Shown piece by piece: positions 26,184 through 34,266 of a DNA stretch of 64,000 nt. Source of the DNA: Clostridiales bacterium (GTDB lineage Bacteria > Bacillota > Clostridia > Oscillospirales > Oscillospiraceae). Both the position numbers and the translations under genes were made by a program. The DNA lies in NCBI GenBank assembly GCA_012719035.1, contig JAAYBD010000004.1, positions 1 through 64,000 of the forward strand, read 5' to 3'. The notes under the pieces are model-generated. The model ran no database searches, was not told the origin of the DNA, and was given only the letters and a program-made list of their open reading frames with translations. Numbering within the stretch: position 1 is the stretch's first letter; the number at the start of each line of letters is the position of its first letter.

Positions 26184-27316
26184 CAGCTTTGCCTCCAGAT
26201 TTCTAAAAGTTTTACTGCGTTTTTGCTCTCTGTAAGAATTCTTGGCTTTGGTTCGTTGGTAAAGCATATAAAGCCTATTTGCGCGGAATCCGGCACTCTC
26301 CGGTTTACATAATATTCAATACGCTGTCCCAATTCCGACATTGTATCAGACAAAAGACCGGCGTTTTCAAGGATTTCAAGTGCTGCATCCGTTGTAACGC
26401 AGGCTGATATTTCGCGCAGGGTTGCAGTGTTTGCTCCAACCGCGAGAGCGCAGGCTATAAGGCACTCAATGCGCCCGTCGCCGCAGCTTGAGTGTGTATT
26501 CATCATGCCGAGGCCAAGCTTTGACAGCTTGCCGAGATGCCCGATTATAAGTATCTTTTCAAATCCGTTTTCAACCGCTGAATCAATTGCATCTCCTATG
26601 AAATTGCTGCACTTTATGTGGGAATCAAGCGAGAGCATAAGCTCGTTTTCGGCAAAGTCCTCGCCGTAGTTGCCCAAGGTAATTAAAATCTCCCGCTTTC
26701 CCTGTGACGCAATAACGCTCGCTTCAAGCCTTATGCTGTCCGAAAGTGCCTTGTCGCTCATAGGCTCAACGATGCCGCTTGTACCTAAAATTGACAGCCC
26801 ACCCTCGATTCCCAAACGGGGATTGAAAGTTTTCTTTGCTATTCTTTCGCCATCGGGAATAGAAATAAGGACGGAAATTCCTCCGTTATAAGAGGTTTCG
26901 CAAATGGCGCTCTGTATGGCTTCCGTAATCATGCGGCGGGGAACTGTATTGATTGCGGCGTCGCCGACGGGTCTGTCAAGCCCCTTTTTCGTGACCCGCC
27001 CGATGCCCTCGCCGCCTTCGATTTCAATGCCGAATGCAATTTTTCTTGACTCGGCGAAAACAAGAATCCCGTTTGTTATGTCGGGGTCGTCGCCGCTGTC
27101 TTTTCGTACGGCGCATTTGACGCTGTCTTCTGTACGGCTTATTTCTAAAACATCAAGCGTGAGGGGGATACCGCGCGGTGTTTCAATGTTTATTTGCGGA
27201 ACCTCGTGTCCCGTTAAAAGGATGAGCGCAGCCGCCTTAGAAGCTGCCGCGGCACAGGAACCCGTCGTATAACCGCAGCGGAGCAGTTTTCTGTTGATAA
27301 GTCGCTTTTCGTCCAT
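26183..27316 (-). CDS. cbiD: Cobalt-precorrin-5B C1-methyltransferase
   Basis: 377 residues from the ATG at 27316 (GGAG upstream); the longer frame would overlap cbiL. The CbiD signature is RCGYTTGSCAAAASKAA near residue 13. Later come DDPDITNGILVFA, GEGIGRVTKKGL and GILGTSGIVEPMS-type segments. It methylates C-1 using SAM and is specific to the anaerobic pathway. It lies 23 bases after cbiL. Confidence 0.96.
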   Translation of the reverse strand: MDEKRLINRKLLRCGYTTGSCAAAASKAAALILLTGHEVPQINIETPRGIPLTLDVLEISRTEDSVKCAVRKDSGDDPDITNGILVFAESRKIAFGIEIEGGEGIGRVTKKGLDRPVGDAAINTVPRRMITEAIQSAICETSYNGGISVLISIPDGERIAKKTFNPRLGIEGGLSILGTSGIVEPMSDKALSDSIRLEASVIASQGKREILITLGNYGEDFAENELMLSLDSHIKCSNFIGDAIDSAVENGFEKILIIGHLGKLSKLGLGMMNTHSSCGDGRIECLIACALAVGANTATLREISACVTTDAALEILENAGLLSDTMSELGQRIEYYVNRRVPDSAQIGFICFTNEPKPRILTESKNAVKLLEIWRQS

Positions 27317-27339
27317 GCGCGGCACTCCAGTCGTCTGAT

Positions 27340-28032
27340 TTAAGGCTTGATAATTATTGTTGTAAAATATCCCAAGTTGTCGCAATCGGAGAATATATGG
27401 TTCTTGTATATCCTTTGGGTTGGCAGACCGCAATCTGAAATAAGTGAAGTTTTGTCTGACAGACCGTTTTTGTTTATGAAATCGAGTACCTCGTTTATCG
27501 CCTTACCGGACTTCATGATAACCTTTCCGCCATTAAGTTTAAGTGCCTCCTCAAGGCCATCGAAAGAGGCGGGAAAAATATGAAGCGGCTGTTTCATTTC
27601 CGTAAGCGAGGTGTTAAGCTCTGCGGCACAGGCGCAGAAACTTGGAACTCCGGCAATCGAGAAAACGTTAAAGCCGCGGTCTTTTATTATTTTGCTGATA
27701 TATGTAAAAGTTCCGAAAATAGAAACATCACCCAAATTGAGCATTGCGACATCCATACCGCTTTCAAGAAGGGCACAGATATCATCTGCAATTTTCAAGT
27801 GTCTGTCCGCAAGGATTTCGGCATCATCGGTCATCGGAAAGTCGAGGCAGAGTATCTGCTTATTTGATAAATCAACACACTGCTTTGCTATATCGAGGGC
27901 AAGCGTTCTGCCGCCTGATGTCCTTGGCGCCGCGATGACTGGGCAGTTTTCAATTGTTTTAATGGCCTTCAGGGTGATAAGCTCTGGATCGCCCGGACTG
28001 ACGCTGACGCCGAAATGAGTAGCTTTTGTCAT
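27340..28032 (-). CDS. cbiL: Precorrin-2 / cobalt-precorrin-2 C20-methyltransferase
   Basis: 230 residues of the tetrapyrrole methylase fold, starting THFGVSVSPGDPELITLKA, with APRTSGGRTLALDIA, LNLGDVSIFGTFTY and FSIAGVPSFCACAAEL. It methylates C-20 of (cobalt-)factor II or precorrin-2. It is the first gene of the minus-strand cobalamin operon, about 130 bases after a good promoter. The ribosome site is weak (GGCGGT). Confidence 0.95.
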   Translation of the reverse strand: MTKATHFGVSVSPGDPELITLKAIKTIENCPVIAAPRTSGGRTLALDIAKQCVDLSNKQILCLDFPMTDDAEILADRHLKIADDICALLESGMDVAMLNLGDVSIFGTFTYISKIIKDRGFNVFSIAGVPSFCACAAELNTSLTEMKQPLHIFPASFDGLEEALKLNGGKVIMKSGKAINEVLDFINKNGLSDKTSLISDCGLPTQRIYKNHIFSDCDNLGYFTTIIIKP

Positions 28033-28165
28033 AGTTTTACCGCCAAATCTTAATGTGTTGGTAGTTTTTTGTGTTTACCAGACGATGATTTGATTCCGAT
28101 ATGCGAATTACGTGCCCCGAACTAAAGTGGTTTGCAGGACAGCATAAGGGAATTATTTATACCTA

Positions 28166-28194
28166 ATTATGGTGCTCTGAACCGACTTTGTCAA
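28166..28194 (-). promoter_or_regulatory. Promoter of the cobalamin biosynthesis operon
   Basis: On the minus strand: TTGACA (28194-28189), 17 bases, CATAAT (28171-28166). The leader to cbiL is about 125 bases, and I see no cobalamin riboswitch in it. Its -35 faces the -35 of the divergent promoter at 28205. Confidence 0.7.
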
Positions 28195-28204
28195 GCTGTT
28201 TGCA

Positions 28205-28233
28205 TTGACAAACGCAATATGTAGTGATATGAT
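28205..28233 (+). promoter_or_regulatory. Promoter of the riboswitch-controlled transport operon
   Basis: TTGACA (28205-28210), 17 bases, TATGAT (28228-28233). TTTGTCAA (28187-28194) and TTGACAAA (28205-28212) form a perfect inverted repeat with a 10-base centre that includes both divergent -35 boxes. Confidence 0.75.
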
Positions 28234-28249
28234 TTAGAAAATTTAATAT

Positions 28250-28415
28250 TTGGAACAGGTACTGGAAGTGGGGTGAAATTCCCCCGCAAGGCCGTTGCCG
28301 TGATTCGTTTGATGCCGGAAGCATTGCCACTGATTTTTATTGGGAAGGCGTTTCCGGAAGGGGTATTTAGCCCCGCGCGATAAGCCGGAATACTTGCCTG
28401 CTCCCACGCTATGGC
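28250..28415 (+). promoter_or_regulatory. Cobalamin riboswitch aptamer
   Basis: The conserved blocks appear in order: a 5' stem with GGTACTGG, GGGTGAAATTCCC, the GCCACTG box at 28325-28331, TTGGGAAGGCG (28339-28349), and GATAAGCCGGAA followed by ACTTGCCTG, the B12-box region that closes on the 5' stem. Ligand binding should favour the terminator at 28502-28540 and switch off the permease, ATPase, CbiK-like and binding-protein genes. Ends are approximate. Confidence 0.85.
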
Positions 28416-28501
28416 GTTGTTGTTCCACTCTGCGGACCCCCGGAGTGCTACGAAAGTTTATACGATTACACGATTTTTATCTCATGAAATATCGTGATGT
28501 C

Positions 28502-28540
28502 TGCCGTTCGCGTGGTTTTGCGGGCGGCATTTTCTTTTTG
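28502..28540 (+). terminator. Riboswitch expression-platform terminator
   Basis: TGCCGTTCGCG (28502-28512) pairs with TGCGGGCGGCA (28519-28529), including G-U pairs, and TTTTCTTTTT follows. It lies between the aptamer and the first gene at 28601, exactly where a transcriptional platform should be. Confidence 0.75.
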
Positions 28541-28600
28541 TATGCGTGAACAAGCGATTTTGCTGTTTGGAAAGACTTGATCGTGAGTGGAGAAAATTCG

Positions 28601-29665
28601 ATGAAAGATATGGACGCGCTAAAAAAATATAAACAGTCCAGAAAAAAGTGCTTCCTCTTCGGACTTGCGCTTGCCGCCGCTATTTTTCTTCTGATAACGT
28701 ATACAGTTGGCCTTGGAGCAATGGAGCTTACATACCCTGACGTTCTGAAAATCATATGGGGCAAGATATCCGGAAATGAGGAAGTACTTTACGGTATAAA
28801 AGAGGGGGCGATTGCTGTTGTATGGAAGATTCGCCTGCCGCGTATTATTTGCGGTGCTTTTGTGGGCGCGGGCCTTGCAACTGCAGGCGTTATTTTTCAA
28901 TCTATTCTGCAGAATCCTCTTGCCGACCCCTATACTCTCGGAATTTCGACCGGGGCGGCTTTCGGTGCCTCTCTCGCCATACTGCTTAATATGATGTTCG
29001 GGATTTTTCTTTCCGTACCTGTAACGGCACTTGCATTTTCGCTTCTTACGCTGATTGCGGTTACAGCGATTTCAATGCGGGGCGGCGGGCTTGTAAGTTC
29101 TAATCTTATAATTGCCGGAATCATCGTAAGCACGATTTTTTCAGCCGGTATAAGTTTTATGAAAATGCTGGCAGGTGAAAGCGTAAACTCAATCGTGTAC
29201 TGGATAATGGGCAGTCTTGGCTCCAAAACGTGGAGCGATGTGGCGCTTGTCGCTCCCGTAGTTCTTATCGGTCTTGCCGTTTCACAGTTTTTTACCTCTG
29301 ACCTGAACGTGATGGCTTTGGGAGAAAGCGATGCGGAAGCGCTCGGAGTAAACACAAAACGTACGCGGTTTATGTATCTTGCCTTAGGCTCGTGCATAAC
29401 GGCGGTGTGTGTCTCCGTCTGCGGGGTGATTGGCTTTATAGGGCTTGTTGTACCCCATCTTCTGCGCTTTTCTCTGACAAGCGATAACCGTATGCTCATG
29501 CCGCTTTCAGCGCTCTTTGGAGCATTCCTGCTGTGCGGAGCAGACAATGTGACTCGTCTTATTTCAAACGGGGAGATACCTGTGGGCGTACTTACGACAC
29601 TTTTAGGCGGTCCCTTTTTCATATATATTTTTGTCCGCAGAAAGGGGAGTGTCCGTGCTGAATAG
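28601..29665 (+). CDS. btuC: FecCD-family ABC transporter permease (BtuC-like)
   Basis: 354 residues from the ATG at 28601 with GGAG eight bases upstream. It has about ten hydrophobic helices. Family motifs are WKIRLPRIICGAFVGAGLA near residue 75, QSILQNPLADPYTLGIS near 100, and GVIGFIGLVVPHLLR near 275 (the coupling region). It forms the membrane channel for a chelated or corrinoid substrate. The cobalamin riboswitch upstream makes B12 or a precursor the likeliest cargo; siderophore transporters share the same fold. Confidence 0.88.
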   Translation: MKDMDALKKYKQSRKKCFLFGLALAAAIFLLITYTVGLGAMELTYPDVLKIIWGKISGNEEVLYGIKEGAIAVVWKIRLPRIICGAFVGAGLATAGVIFQSILQNPLADPYTLGISTGAAFGASLAILLNMMFGIFLSVPVTALAFSLLTLIAVTAISMRGGGLVSSNLIIAGIIVSTIFSAGISFMKMLAGESVNSIVYWIMGSLGSKTWSDVALVAPVVLIGLAVSQFFTSDLNVMALGESDAEALGVNTKRTRFMYLALGSCITAVCVSVCGVIGFIGLVVPHLLRFSLTSDNRMLMPLSALFGAFLLCGADNVTRLISNGEIPVGVLTTLLGGPFFIYIFVRRKGSVRAE

Positions 29666-30431
29666 TCCTCTCTTGGAAGCGAAGAATGTAAGCTTCTCTT
29701 ACGGCAAAGACAAGGTTTTGAGTGATGTTTCGCTTGTTGTGAACAGGGGCGAATACCTGAGCATAGTAGGGATGAACGGGAGCGGAAAAACAACACTTCT
29801 TTCCCTGCTTTCCGGACATTTGCGTCCCGATAAAGGCGCAGTTTTCCTCAACGGCAGAAATCTAAATTCTATTTCTGTGAGAGAAAGGGCAAGGCAAATT
29901 GCACTTGTCAGCCAAAGCCGACAGATGAACTTTCCGTTTACCTGCCTTGAACTTGTGCTGATGGGGCTTCATCCTCACAGTGAAAGATTTGAGACCGTTT
30001 CGGATGAACAATTGGAAAAAGCGCGCGAAATAATGGAAAGTACAGATGTTTGGAGATTTGCCGATAAACCGATTACAGAGATTTCAGGCGGAGAGAGACA
30101 GAGAGTTGTACTTTCGCGGGCGCTCATGCAGAACCCGAGTTTGCTGCTGCTTGACGAAGCGGTGAGTGAGCTTGATATTGCGGCAAAAATATCCATGATG
30201 AAGCTGCTGCTGCAGCAAGTACGTAAGACAGGAATGTCTGTTGTTTCAATACACCATGACCTTACAACGGTTTTTAGATTTTCGGACAGGGTAGCTGCGC
30301 TGAAACTTGGAAGCCTTGCTGAAAACGGAACTCCGGAGAAGCTTATGACTAAGGAGTTTTTCAAGGATGTGTTTTCCGTAGACGCTGAAATTCTAAGCAA
30401 TAAAGGTTTTATCGTCTGCGATAATATTTAA
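29655..30431 (+). CDS. btuD: ABC transporter ATP-binding protein (BtuD/FecE-like)
   Basis: 258 residues from a GTG at 29655 preceded by GGGGAG; it overlaps the permease end by 11 bases. Walker A is GMNGSGKTT, the signature is ISGGERQRV, Walker B is LLLLDEAVSELD, and the switch histidine lies in SIHHDLT. The D-loop reads SELD, where most relatives have SHLD. It energises the FecCD-type permease from the cytoplasmic face. Confidence 0.88.
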   Translation: MLNSPLLEAKNVSFSYGKDKVLSDVSLVVNRGEYLSIVGMNGSGKTTLLSLLSGHLRPDKGAVFLNGRNLNSISVRERARQIALVSQSRQMNFPFTCLELVLMGLHPHSERFETVSDEQLEKAREIMESTDVWRFADKPITEISGGERQRVVLSRALMQNPSLLLLDEAVSELDIAAKISMMKLLLQQVRKTGMSVVSIHHDLTTVFRFSDRVAALKLGSLAENGTPEKLMTKEFFKDVFSVDAEILSNKGFIVCDNI

Positions 30432-30449
30432 TGATAGGAGAGAAGAAAA

Positions 30450-31388
30450 ATGAAAAATCCCCAGAAAATCCTTGCATTCATCCTTTTAGCATCGCTGTGT
30501 CTCGGTCTTTCCGCCTGCGGTAAAAAGCCCCCGGAACAGAATTCCGCACCTCCGGAGGAAAAAGAAAGCGAAGCGCAAAAACCAGCAGGAGACCCCGACA
30601 AAAAGGCAATACTTGTCGTCAGCTTCGGAACAAGCTATAACGAGACTCGCGCCGTAACAATTGAAGCTATTGAAGGTGCCGTAACAAAAGCTTTTCCGGA
30701 TTACGAGGTTCGCAGGGCATTTACAAGCCAGATAATCATCGACAAGCTTGAAGAACGCGACGGACTTGAAATCGACAACGTGAAGGAGGCTATGGAGCGC
30801 CTTATTGCAGACGGTGTAGGCACTTTGGTCGTCCAGCCAACGCACGTTATGAACGGCTTTGAGTACGATGAGATGAAAGAAGCCATCGCCCCTTATGAAG
30901 ACAGCTTTAAAAACATTTCATATGGTCTGCCCCTGCTTATTTCCGATGAGGATTATGCTGAAGTAGTTTCTATCCTTGCCGATGAAACGGCTGAATATAA
31001 CACTGATGATACGGCAATCGTGTTCATGGGGCATGGAACAGAGCATGAAGCTAATAGCACATACGCAAAACTCCAGCAAAAGTTTGACGATGCCGGATAT
31101 ACGAACTATTTTATTGGCACCGTCGAGGCAGAACCGACACTTGAGGATGTTGTGGCGGCTGTCGAAAAAACTGGAGCTAAAAAAGTGGTGCTGCTGCCTT
31201 TGATGATTGTTGCGGGAGATCATGCTAATAATGACATGGCCGGGGACGAGGAAGGTTCTTGGAAAACGGAATTCAAGGCAGCAGGCTACGAAGTAGAGCC
31301 TGTGCTCAAGGGACTCGGGCAGTATGAGGGAATACAGAAGATGTTTGTAGAGCACGTACAGGCTGCCGTTGACGCTCTGAAAGCATAA
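30450..31388 (+). CDS. cbiK: Exported CbiK-type sirohydrochlorin cobaltochelatase (lipoprotein)
   Basis: 312 residues. A lipoprotein signal (MKNPQKILAFILLASL, lipobox LSAC with C23 as the lipidated residue) is followed by a charged, proline-rich linker (about 25-50). A complete CbiK domain follows, starting KKAILVVSFGTSYNETR. The residues that hold metal in CbiK are present: H195 in FMGHGTEH, E226 in GTVEAEPT and H258 in AGDHANND. CbiK inserts Co2+ into sirohydrochlorin in the cytoplasm; periplasmic CbiK forms exist in Desulfovibrio. Here it lies outside the membrane in a riboswitch-controlled importer operon. It may handle metal or tetrapyrrole at the surface and need not be the biosynthetic chelatase. 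Confidence 0.88.
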   Translation: MKNPQKILAFILLASLCLGLSACGKKPPEQNSAPPEEKESEAQKPAGDPDKKAILVVSFGTSYNETRAVTIEAIEGAVTKAFPDYEVRRAFTSQIIIDKLEERDGLEIDNVKEAMERLIADGVGTLVVQPTHVMNGFEYDEMKEAIAPYEDSFKNISYGLPLLISDEDYAEVVSILADETAEYNTDDTAIVFMGHGTEHEANSTYAKLQQKFDDAGYTNYFIGTVEAEPTLEDVVAAVEKTGAKKVVLLPLMIVAGDHANNDMAGDEEGSWKTEFKAAGYEVEPVLKGLGQYEGIQKMFVEHVQAAVDALKA

Positions 31389-31393
31389 AAGCT

Positions 31394-32831
31394 ATGAAAA
31401 AAAAAATTTCTTTCGCTCATATTGTGTCTTGCCGCGCTGTTTTCGGTTTTTGCGGGATGCACCGCAAAAAATGATGAAACAGAAACAGAGGGCAAAGCTG
31501 CTATAAGCTTCGTCGATGACGATGGCTATCAGATAAACCTCGGCGCACCCGCCAAAAAGATAATATCAATGTATTCAGCACATACGGAAAATCTGTATGC
31601 TCTCGGAGCGGGAGAGCAGGTGATAGGCGGTCATACTACCTGCATTTTTCCGGCGGAGGCAGCGCCAAAAGCGACCTATGACTATCAGGGGGACCCGGAA
31701 TATGTGATTGCGGCTGAGCCTGATCTCGTTCTGATCCGACCCAGAATTTCGAGGGCTGCTCCGGAATTTGTGGAGAGTTTGCGCAACGCAGGGATAACTG
31801 TTGTGTCTCTCTATCCAAATACCCTTGACGCTTTCCCGGACTATATCAATAAGCTTGCTGCGCTTGCCGGCAAGGAGGAAAAAGCCGAGGAGCTTTTGAA
31901 AGTGTTTGATGCTGGATTAAATGAGATATCGGACTTAACTTCAAAGGCGGAGGATAAACAGACCGTTTTCTTTGAATCTACAGAGGTCAATATCCGTACG
32001 GTCGCCGAAGGCTCTATGCCGGATATGGCTATCAAGTTTGCGGGCGGGAAGAATATAGCGCAGGGTGCACTGCCTATGACAGAGGGAAGCTCTATTGCCG
32101 AATTCGGAGCTGAAAGAGTGCTCGAAAACGGCGAAGGAATCGATGTATACGTTTCACAGCGGGGGGCTATGAATGCCGGAGGAAACTTGCAGTCTATCAG
32201 CGAGCGCCCCGGATTTGATACGGTGTCAGCAGTAAAAAACGGCAGGGTATACGTGATAAACGAAAAGCTTATCTCATCTCCCACTTTCCGGTATGTAAAA
32301 GGGGTAAATGAGCTGGCAAGATTTATGTACCCTGAAATCATGGATGATGTTTCCGCATATATAAGTGATGAGCCGGCAACCAAAAGGGACTTTGCGAACT
32401 TAATCACAAGATGTCTGCACATACCAGTTTATGTTCCCTCATCATCAAAATACTACCTTGAGAACAGAGATACTCATACCTATGGAATGTTTGAGGATAT
32501 TCACTGGTATGATCACGACTTCGACTATATTGAGACAGCCGTTTACAGCGGTTACGTTTCATGGCGGAAAGGGGAGGACGGGAAGGAGTATTTTGACCCC
32601 GACAGCGGTGTCACGCGTGAGGGACTTGCTAAGACTGTTTTTATAGCGGGAGACTTTTCTGCTAAGGAAGCAAATACCGCAATTTCCGACCTCGGCAAAT
32701 GCGGGAACAAGCGCATAGTTCAAATTCTGGTGGACAACGGCGTGTTTGAGCTGGATGAAAACGGCAGCTTTTTACCCGATAAACAAGTGACACACAATGA
32801 AATCATACAGGCACTTCGATTTGTAAAATAG
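31394..32831 (+). CDS. ABC substrate-binding lipoprotein with SLH-like tail; frame broken at a poly-A run
   Basis: The main open frame begins inside the signal peptide. The only sensible start is the ATG at 31394, followed by ten A's (31397-31406). As written this frame ends after about 25 codons. With nine A's it reads MKKKFLSLILCLAALFSV then FAGC, a textbook lipoprotein signal, and continues about 478 residues. The body is a BtuF/FepB-type binding protein (KKIISMYSAHTENLYALGAG, YVIAAEPDLVLI, FESTEVNIRT). The last 160 or so residues look like degenerate SLH domains (FEDIHWYD, YIETAVYSGYV, FDPDSGVTREGLAKTV). Possibilities are a sequencing error, phase variation or transcriptional slippage. 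It should deliver substrate to the adjacent permease. Confidence 0.8.
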
Positions 32832-32838
32832 TATCATA

Positions 32839-32870
32839 AGGACGGGAAAGCTACTTTTCCCGTCCTGAAT
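32839..32870 (+). terminator. Terminator of the corrinoid transport operon
   Basis: AGGACGGGAAA (32839-32849) pairs perfectly with TTTCCCGTCCT (32856-32866). Only a short T stretch follows. It lies eight bases after the stop codon. Confidence 0.65.
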
Positions 32871-32999
32871 TTATCCTGATCACATCCATTTGAATATCAG
32901 GATGCCATATGCTGAATCAAATATAAACATCCATTTTGGAAATAATAAAGAAATTGTATATTGCTCGAGACATACAAACAGAGGCTGTGAGGGGACACT

Positions 33000-34208
33000 A
33001 TGAAATCAATACGACAGGTCTATAAAATCGGGAAAGGTCCATCAAGTTCCCATACAATGGGACCGGAAAAGGCCGCGAGACTTTTTGCCCTGCTATGCCC
33101 TGAAGCGGAAAGCTTTGAGGTCATACTATACGGATCGCTCGCGAAGACGGGAAAGGGGCATAAAACAGATGAGGCGATAACAGAAGCCCTCGCTCCAAGA
33201 CCTGTGAAGATTATTTTCAATACTGACTCCGATATCGCACTTCTGCACCAGAACACAATGGATTTTGCTGCATTTTTAGGAGATGAGACGCTTCTAAAAA
33301 AACGCTATCTCAGTATAGGGGGCGGCGATATAATCTCAGAAGGGGAGTTTTCCGCTGAGGAAGAGGAGGTATATGAGCAGAACTCTTTTGCAGAAATTGC
33401 GCAGTACTGCAAATCTCACAATATAAGATTAAGTGAATATGTCCGGCGTATGGAGGGCGAGGAGATTTTCGCATACCTTGCCGGGATATGGGATGCGATG
33501 CAGCAGTCGATTATGGAGGGTTTGTCCAAAACCGGTGCTTTGCAGGGCGGATTGAAAGTAGAAAGGCGTGCACAGCAGCTTTTTAACCAGCGCCATATGG
33601 ATGAGAGCAAATCAACTTACCAAACCAGAGTTTGCTGTTCCTATGCTTTTGCTGCAAGTGAGCAGAATGCGGACGGCGGGAGAATTGTTACAGCACCAAC
33701 CTGCGGCTCCTGCGGAGTCGTGCCTGCTGTTTTAAAATATTATAAGGATGAACATGCCCGCAAGGATAAGGAGATACTTGACGCACTTGCCGTCGGCGGA
33801 ATCGTCGGACTTCTTGTCAAGACAAACGCTTCGATAAGCGGAGCGGAATGCGGCTGCCAAGCGGAAATCGGAACAGCCTGCGCCATGGCTTCGGCAGCGC
33901 TTGCAGAACTTTCCGGAATGGGAATCGACCAGATAGAATATGCGGCTGAAATTGCTATAGAGCACCATTTGGGTCTGACCTGTGACCCTATCTACGGGCT
34001 TGTGCAAATACCCTGCATAGAGCGCAACGCGGTTGCGGCAATGCGTGCCATTAACGCCGTTACGCTTGCAAATTTTCTGACCTTCACGAGAAAGATATCC
34101 CTTGACCTTATTATAAAGACCATGTACGATACGGGCAGGGATATGAACAGAAACTACAGGGAAACCTCGGACGGAGGTCTCGCCAAGCTCTATAAGCTTC
34201 AAACATGA
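33000..34208 (+). CDS. sdaA: L-serine ammonia-lyase, Fe-S dependent, single chain
   Basis: 402 residues. The N-terminal beta domain contains GPSSSHTMGPEKAARLF (residues 13-29) and YGSLAKTGKGHKTDEAI. The alpha domain carries cysteines that ligate the 4Fe-4S cluster, in TAPTCGSCGVVPAV, GAECGCQAEIGTA and DPIYGLVQIPCIERNA. It deaminates serine to pyruvate and ammonia and is oxygen-sensitive, which suits an anaerobe. GAGGGG precedes the ATG. It is monocistronic, with a terminator directly after it, converging on sigE. Confidence 0.95.
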   Translation: MKSIRQVYKIGKGPSSSHTMGPEKAARLFALLCPEAESFEVILYGSLAKTGKGHKTDEAITEALAPRPVKIIFNTDSDIALLHQNTMDFAAFLGDETLLKKRYLSIGGGDIISEGEFSAEEEEVYEQNSFAEIAQYCKSHNIRLSEYVRRMEGEEIFAYLAGIWDAMQQSIMEGLSKTGALQGGLKVERRAQQLFNQRHMDESKSTYQTRVCCSYAFAASEQNADGGRIVTAPTCGSCGVVPAVLKYYKDEHARKDKEILDALAVGGIVGLLVKTNASISGAECGCQAEIGTACAMASAALAELSGMGIDQIEYAAEIAIEHHLGLTCDPIYGLVQIPCIERNAVAAMRAINAVTLANFLTFTRKISLDLIIKTMYDTGRDMNRNYRETSDGGLAKLYKLQT

Positions 34209-34242
34209 AAAAGGCATCACAAATTATGTGATGCCTTTTCTG
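34209..34242. terminator. Bidirectional terminator between sdaA and sigE
   Basis: AAAAGGCATCAC (34209-34220) pairs with GTGATGCCTTTT (34228-34239) over a 7-base loop. A-rich and T-rich flanks on the two sides allow termination in both directions. Confidence 0.8.
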
Positions 34243-34266
34243 CTGATAATACACTGATGGGAACAG

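Larger units (their letters stand above)
13081..26312. repeat. Dispersed short motif TTATGTAAAC (complement GTTTACATAA)
   Basis: Exact copies lie at 13081, 19011, 19170, 20084, 20247, 21705 and 22851 (plus strand) and 26303 (minus strand) within this stretch. Two more lie outside, at 40427 and 57939. Seven of the ten extend to a 12-mer, (A/G)GTTTACATAAT, read on the minus strand. A 10-mer is expected well under once per 64 kb at random. Two copies are intergenic (13081, 20247). One spans the ribosome-site-to-ATG spacing of cobC (20084). Six of the others encode Val-Tyr-Ile on the minus strand. Whether the motif is functional is unknown. Confidence 0.5.

Noticed and set aside
13081..26312. CRISPR array built from the TTATGTAAAC repeats
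   Set aside because: Copies are far too short and irregularly spaced, mostly inside genes, and no cas genes are present.
28033..28165. Second cobalamin riboswitch in the cbiL leader
   Set aside because: The leader is only about 125 bases and lacks the GCCACTG box and the closing AAG-x-CxGGA block; the aptamer is on the plus strand only.
28930..29796. 288-codon open frame antisense to the FecCD permease
   Set aside because: Low-complexity translation entirely inside a well-supported gene on the plus strand.
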